From: Pseudomonas sp. P5_109
Lineage (GTDB): Bacteria > Pseudomonadota > Gammaproteobacteria > Pseudomonadales > Pseudomonadaceae
Assembly (NCBI RefSeq): GCF_034009455.1
Contig: NZ_CP125380.1
Span: forward strand, 1,033,001 to 1,097,000
Length of the DNA: 64,000 nucleotides
Direction: 5' to 3'
Position numbers and translations under genes: made by a program. The notes under the pieces were generated by a model. The model saw only the letters and a program-made list of their open reading frames with translations, had not been told where the DNA came from and ran no database searches. Positions 60,365 to 64,000 of this stretch are shown here, one piece after another; the first letter of the stretch is position 1, and each line of letters opens with the position of its first letter.

Positions 60365-61969
60365 ATGACCCGTTGTGCCGAGGCGCTCGTTCAGTTGCTG
60401 GAAGGCTATGGCGTTGAAACCGTCTTCGGCATTCCCGGCGTGCACACCGTCGAGTTGTACCGTGGCCTGCACGGCAGTCGCCTGCAGCACATCAGCCCGC
60501 GCCACGAGCAGGGCGCCGGGTTCATGGCCGACGGTTATGCCCGTGCCAGTGGCAAGCCCGGGGTGTGCTTCATCATCACCGGTCCCGGCATGACCAACAT
60601 CATCACCGCCATGGGCCAAGCCTATGCCGACTCGGTGCCGATGCTGGTGATCTCCACCTGCAACCGTCGCGAACACCTGCGCCTGGGCCATGGTCACCTG
60701 CATGAACTGCCGGATCAGCGCGCGCTGGTCGCCGGGGTCTGCGCTTTCAGTCATACATTGCAGCACCCGTCGCAATTGCCGGAAGTGCTGGCGCGGGCTT
60801 TTGCCTTGTTTGGCTGCACGCGGCCACGGCCGGTGCACATCGAGATTCCACTGGATGTGCTGGAGATGTCCGCCGACGATCTGGACCTGCGCCCGCGTTC
60901 GTTGCCGGCCGCGCCAGCCCCGGCGCTGGAAAGCATTGACGCGGCGGTTGCGCTGATCAGCAAGGCGAAGCGTCCGTTGATTCTGGCCGGTGGTGGTGCG
61001 CGCCGGGCCTCTGAAGTCCTGACCGCACTTGCCGAACGCTTGCAGGCACCGGTGGCGCTGACCACCAATGCCCGTGGTTTGCTGTGCGCCGAACATCCGT
61101 TGCTGCTCGATGGCGTGCTGTCGTCGGCCCATGGTCGTGAACTGATCGCCGAGGCTGATGCAGTGCTGGCGGTCGGCACCGAACTGGGTGAAACCGACTA
61201 CGACTTTTTCGGCCTCGGCCCGGTGGCGTTCAAGGCGCCGCTGATTCGTCTGGACATCGACCCGCTGCAAATCCTCGGCGTACAAGTGGCCACGGTCGGT
61301 TTGCTGGGTGATGCCGAACAGGGCTTGCTCGCGCTGTTGGAGCGCCTGCCGCAACGCCAGGCCGATTCGGCCTGGGCAGGTGAGCGGGTGAGCCGGGTCA
61401 ACGCCATCGAACGTGCTGGCTGGAGCGCGAAACAGAGCCGTATGCAAGCGTTGCTCGATACGGTCCGTGATCACCTGCCGCAGCCACTGATTGTCGGCGA
61501 TTCGACTCAACCGGTGTATCAGGGCGCCCTCGGCTACCGCGCGCCAACTCCCAACAGCTGGTTCAACGCCGGCAGCGGTTACGGCACCCTCGGCTACGGT
61601 TTGCCCGCCGCCATCGGCGCCAAGCTCGCCCAGCCATTGCGCCCGGTGGTGGCGTTGGTCGGCGACGGTGGCTTGCAGTTTTCCAGCGCCGAACTGATCG
61701 CCGCCAAAGAGGCCGGCGTAGGCGTGATCCTGCTGCTGTGGAACAACAGCAGCTACGCGGAAATCCGCGACTACATGAACGCCAAGGCGGTGCCGTTGCT
61801 GGGGGTGGACATCCTCACGCCGGACTTCGCCGCGCTCGCGCAAAGCTGCCACGTCAGCCATCACCGGGTGAGCAATCTGCATGGCTTGCGCGAGCTGTTG
61901 GGGCAACTCGACAACATCAACCAACCGGTCATGGTCGAGGTCGACGCCGCGACGTTTCTGGCTGACTAA
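60365..61969 (+). CDS. ThDP-dependent 2-oxo acid decarboxylase, probable 5-guanidino-2-oxopentanoate decarboxylase (AruI-like)
   Basis: 534 residues from MTRCAEALVQLLEGYGVETV; AGAGGTG before ATG 60365. Three-domain acetolactate-synthase-like fold. The catalytic Glu lies in ISPRHEQGAGFMADGYARA, the central domain has PLILAGGGARRA, and the ThDP/Mg motif runs from VALVGDGGLQF to LLLWNNSSY. FGIPGVHTVELYRGL and the general look match AruI, which decarboxylates 2-ketoarginine in the arginine transaminase pathway. The PotABCD-like importer next door supports a guanidino or polyamine substrate. Other ThDP enzymes (benzoylformate decarboxylase-like) are possible. Confidence 0.72.
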   Translation: MTRCAEALVQLLEGYGVETVFGIPGVHTVELYRGLHGSRLQHISPRHEQGAGFMADGYARASGKPGVCFIITGPGMTNIITAMGQAYADSVPMLVISTCNRREHLRLGHGHLHELPDQRALVAGVCAFSHTLQHPSQLPEVLARAFALFGCTRPRPVHIEIPLDVLEMSADDLDLRPRSLPAAPAPALESIDAAVALISKAKRPLILAGGGARRASEVLTALAERLQAPVALTTNARGLLCAEHPLLLDGVLSSAHGRELIAEADAVLAVGTELGETDYDFFGLGPVAFKAPLIRLDIDPLQILGVQVATVGLLGDAEQGLLALLERLPQRQADSAWAGERVSRVNAIERAGWSAKQSRMQALLDTVRDHLPQPLIVGDSTQPVYQGALGYRAPTPNSWFNAGSGYGTLGYGLPAAIGAKLAQPLRPVVALVGDGGLQFSSAELIAAKEAGVGVILLLWNNSSYAEIRDYMNAKAVPLLGVDILTPDFAALAQSCHVSHHRVSNLHGLRELLGQLDNINQPVMVEVDAATFLAD

Positions 61970-62051
61970 AACAACAACAATTTTTTCAGGTCCCCGACTC
62001 GCATAACGAACGGTGGACCTTTCAATCTCCCTGAACTCGAAGGTGGCTTAC

Positions 62052-63800
62052 ATGGCTGAGTCCGATAACTTTTCCTCTACCCATTCCGTGCAGGGGACCT
62101 ATGCCGACCTGATCCTCGTCAACGGTCGCATCTACACCCAGGACCCTGCCAACCCATGGGCCGAAGCGGTGGCGATTCGCGATGGCAAGTTGATCGGTGT
62201 CGCCGGGCTCAGCCAGATCGAAATGTTCAAGGGCCCAATCACCCGTGTGCATGACCTGCAAGGCGCGTTCTGCATGCCCGGCCTGCACGACATGCACACC
62301 CACCCCGACCTCGCGCTGGCGCCGCGCTACGCCGATGACCTCGACGTCGGCATCGAAGACCCAACCCCGGAACAGCTGCGCGAAAGCATTCTTGCCTACG
62401 CCGACAGCCATCCCGGCGACGGCTGGATCTACGGCCAGTACTGGGTGCGCTACACCTTCCGCGAAGCCGGCCTGACCCCGGGCCGGGCCTGGCTCGACAG
62501 CGTCATGCCGGACCGCCCGGTGGCGTTGCTCGACCGCATGTGGGGCACCATGATGGTCAACTCCAAGGCCCTGGAACTGGCCGGCATCGATGGCAACACG
62601 TCCGACCCGCGCAACGGCTATTTCGAGCGTGACGAGCTGACCGGCGAACCCACCGGCCTGATGATCGACGGCGCCTACGCGATGATCCACGCCGCCATGC
62701 CGCCGACCCCGGTCAGCGTGCTGCGCCGCGCCTACCGCGATGGCGTGCACTTTCAGAGTTCCCGTGGCGTCACGGCGAGCAAGTACGTGCACGTCTGCGA
62801 ACAGCGCTTGCAGGCCCTCAAGGAGCTGGACGACAGCGGCGAACTGACCGTGCGCATCGAGGCGGCGATCAGTTGGCAGGACGACATTTTCCCGGTGCGT
62901 CGCCGCTGGGAACTGCTGGCCGGCGAACGTCACTACTACCGCAGCGCACGCCTGAGCGCCAACGCGGTGAAGTTCCATTTCGACGGTACCGTGGAGCCGA
63001 AGTCTTCGTATCTGCTGACCCCTTGGCCGCAAGAAAAAAGCTGGCGCGGCAAGCTCAACCTGACCCCGGAACACATTACCGACATGGTGGTGGACATGGA
63101 CCGCAAGGGCATCCGCGTGATCGCCCACTGCACCGGCGACGGCGCCTCCGACGTGTTCCTCGATGCCGTGGCCGAGGCCCGCCGTCGCAACGGTTTCAGC
63201 GGCGTACGCCACCAGTGCGCCCACAGCACCTTGCTGCACCCCGGCAACCTGCCGCGCTTCAAGGAACTGAATGTCATCGCCGAGTTTTCCCCGGCCGCCT
63301 GGTACCCGACACCGTTCGCCAGCGGAGCGCGCTCCGGTTACGGCCAGGAACGACTCAAGCGTATCTACGATTTCAAAGGCGTGCTCGCCGCCGGTGGCAC
63401 AGCGGTGATGGGCACCGACTGGCCGGTGGCGTCCATCGACCCGTGGCTGGCGCTGGAAACCATGATCACCCGGCAGAACCCGTGGAACGACGACCCGGCC
63501 TGCTTCGGTGACCCGATCAGCCTCGAACAGGCACTGACCGTGATCACCAGCAACGGTGCGATCGCCATGGGCCTGGAACACAGCACCGGCAGCCTGCAGG
63601 TGGGCAAGGCGGCGGACCTGATCGTGATCGACCGTGACCTGTTCGCCGAGCCAGCGCGCAATTACATCCACAAGACGCAGGTGCTGCTGACCTTCGTTGA
63701 AGGGCAACTGGTCTACGACCGCCATTCGACGCTCGAAGCTGTCGGCCTCAAGGCCGTGTGGCAGGGCGAACCACCGGTGCTGGAGGGCAAGGCAGAATGA
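62052..63800 (+). CDS. YtcJ-like amidohydrolase
   Basis: 582 residues from MAESDNFSSTHSVQGTYADL; AAGGTGG upstream of ATG 62052. Amidohydrolase family 3 (TIM barrel with composite beta-sandwich): metal ligands in MPGLHDMHTHPDLAL, IAHCTGDGASDVF and RHQCAHSTLL, and the catalytic Asp in MGTDWPVASIDPW. The C-terminal end returns to the beta-sandwich (VGKAADLIVIDRDLF). Hydrolyses an amide, amidine or similar C-N bond; substrate unknown. It lies 82 bp after the decarboxylase and overlaps the next gene by four bases. Confidence 0.87.
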   Translation: MAESDNFSSTHSVQGTYADLILVNGRIYTQDPANPWAEAVAIRDGKLIGVAGLSQIEMFKGPITRVHDLQGAFCMPGLHDMHTHPDLALAPRYADDLDVGIEDPTPEQLRESILAYADSHPGDGWIYGQYWVRYTFREAGLTPGRAWLDSVMPDRPVALLDRMWGTMMVNSKALELAGIDGNTSDPRNGYFERDELTGEPTGLMIDGAYAMIHAAMPPTPVSVLRRAYRDGVHFQSSRGVTASKYVHVCEQRLQALKELDDSGELTVRIEAAISWQDDIFPVRRRWELLAGERHYYRSARLSANAVKFHFDGTVEPKSSYLLTPWPQEKSWRGKLNLTPEHITDMVVDMDRKGIRVIAHCTGDGASDVFLDAVAEARRRNGFSGVRHQCAHSTLLHPGNLPRFKELNVIAEFSPAAWYPTPFASGARSGYGQERLKRIYDFKGVLAAGGTAVMGTDWPVASIDPWLALETMITRQNPWNDDPACFGDPISLEQALTVITSNGAIAMGLEHSTGSLQVGKAADLIVIDRDLFAEPARNYIHKTQVLLTFVEGQLVYDRHSTLEAVGLKAVWQGEPPVLEGKAE

Positions 63801-64000
63801 CTTCCCAACGCATCGCCGTGACCGTCGTCTCGGGCTTCCTCGGCGCCGGTAAAACCACGCTGCTCAATCGCATGGTGCGCCGTGCCGAAGGCAGTCGGCT
63901 GGCGGTGATCGTCAACGACTTCGGTGAGTTGAACATCGATGCGGCCATCGTCTCCGAAGTCACTGACGCGGTGTACAGCCTGCAAAACGGCTGCATCTGC
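63797..64000 (+). CDS. CobW/ZNG-type GTPase metallochaperone, partial
   Basis: The first 68 codons only; the gene runs off the window. Start ATG overlaps the amidohydrolase stop (ATGA). P-loop VVSGFLGAGKTTLLNRM, switch region VIVNDFGELNIDA, and the beginning of the metal-binding motif LQNGCIC at the window edge (the family motif is CxCC). Such COG0523 proteins load zinc or other metals. Coupling to a metal-dependent amidohydrolase suggests delivery of its metal. Confidence 0.9.
   Translation, partial: MTSQRIAVTVVSGFLGAGKTTLLNRMVRRAEGSRLAVIVNDFGELNIDAAIVSEVTDAVYSLQNGCIC

Noticed and set aside
62022..63725. A 567-codon minus-strand frame opposite the amidohydrolase gene
   Set aside because: Low-complexity Val/Gly/His/Gln composition and no start signal; antisense to a gene with clear metal-binding motifs.

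Overview
The window is a stretch of chromosome from a Pseudomonas of the fluorescens/putida type. Four things point there: the GC-rich coding style, the gene set (hmgABC-type tyrosine catabolism, PsiE, YebG, DUF3509, DUF3077, NorR/Fhp, CyoABCDE, CheV), and sixteen REP/BIME palindrome loci of the Pseudomonas families (cores like GGGAGCGGGCTTGCTCGCGA and GGCGAGGGGGCTTGC). No rRNA, tRNA, CRISPR array, phage or IS transposase was recognised.

Layout. 1-770: tandem array of a 139-bp BIME, followed by a long leader. 1206-7076: DUF1302 outer-membrane protein, DUF1329 partner and a MalT-like LuxR regulator. 7092-11312: IclR regulator (HmgR) divergent from hmgA, fahA and maiA, which take homogentisate to fumarate and acetoacetate. 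11611-18513: SirB1-like protein, an amino-acid dehydrogenase with an altered active-site lysine, SOS gene yebG with LexA box, psiE, DUF3509, L-serine dehydratase with a divergent LysR gene, and an HPF-like ribosome factor. 18596-22885: Fur-box, FecI, FecR and TonB-receptor iron system. 23013-30000: AraC regulator, EamA transporter, an AT-rich DUF2165 gene, hydroxyacid reductase, small proteins, a GNAT gene and CheV. 30207-33869: NorR, three NorR enhancer sites, a sigma-54-like promoter and flavohaemoglobin, then DsbB. 34710-39565: cyoABCDE cytochrome bo3 oxidase. 39705-40360: toxin-antitoxin pair with a palindromic operator.

40971-53472 is the most unusual region. Two MocR-type (GntR-aminotransferase) regulators flank ten genes on the plus strand: MFS exporter, ATP-grasp ligase, RidA-like protein, cupin, glutathione transferase, KamA-like radical SAM aminomutase, class IV aminotransferase, TauD-like Fe/2-oxoglutarate oxygenase, AurF-like diiron N-oxygenase and MBL-fold hydrolase. 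The gene content suggests a small, NRPS-free biosynthetic cluster for a beta-amino-acid-containing and/or N-oxygenated amino-acid conjugate. I know of no described cluster with this exact set.

53856-64000: an unassigned conserved protein, a PotABCD-like ABC importer, a LysR regulator, a ThDP decarboxylase resembling 5-guanidino-2-oxopentanoate decarboxylase, a YtcJ-like amidohydrolase and the start of a CobW-type metallochaperone GTPase. These look like one catabolic locus for a cationic nitrogen compound. CDS starts were chosen from visible Shine-Dalgarno sequences, and several are shorter than the longest open frame.
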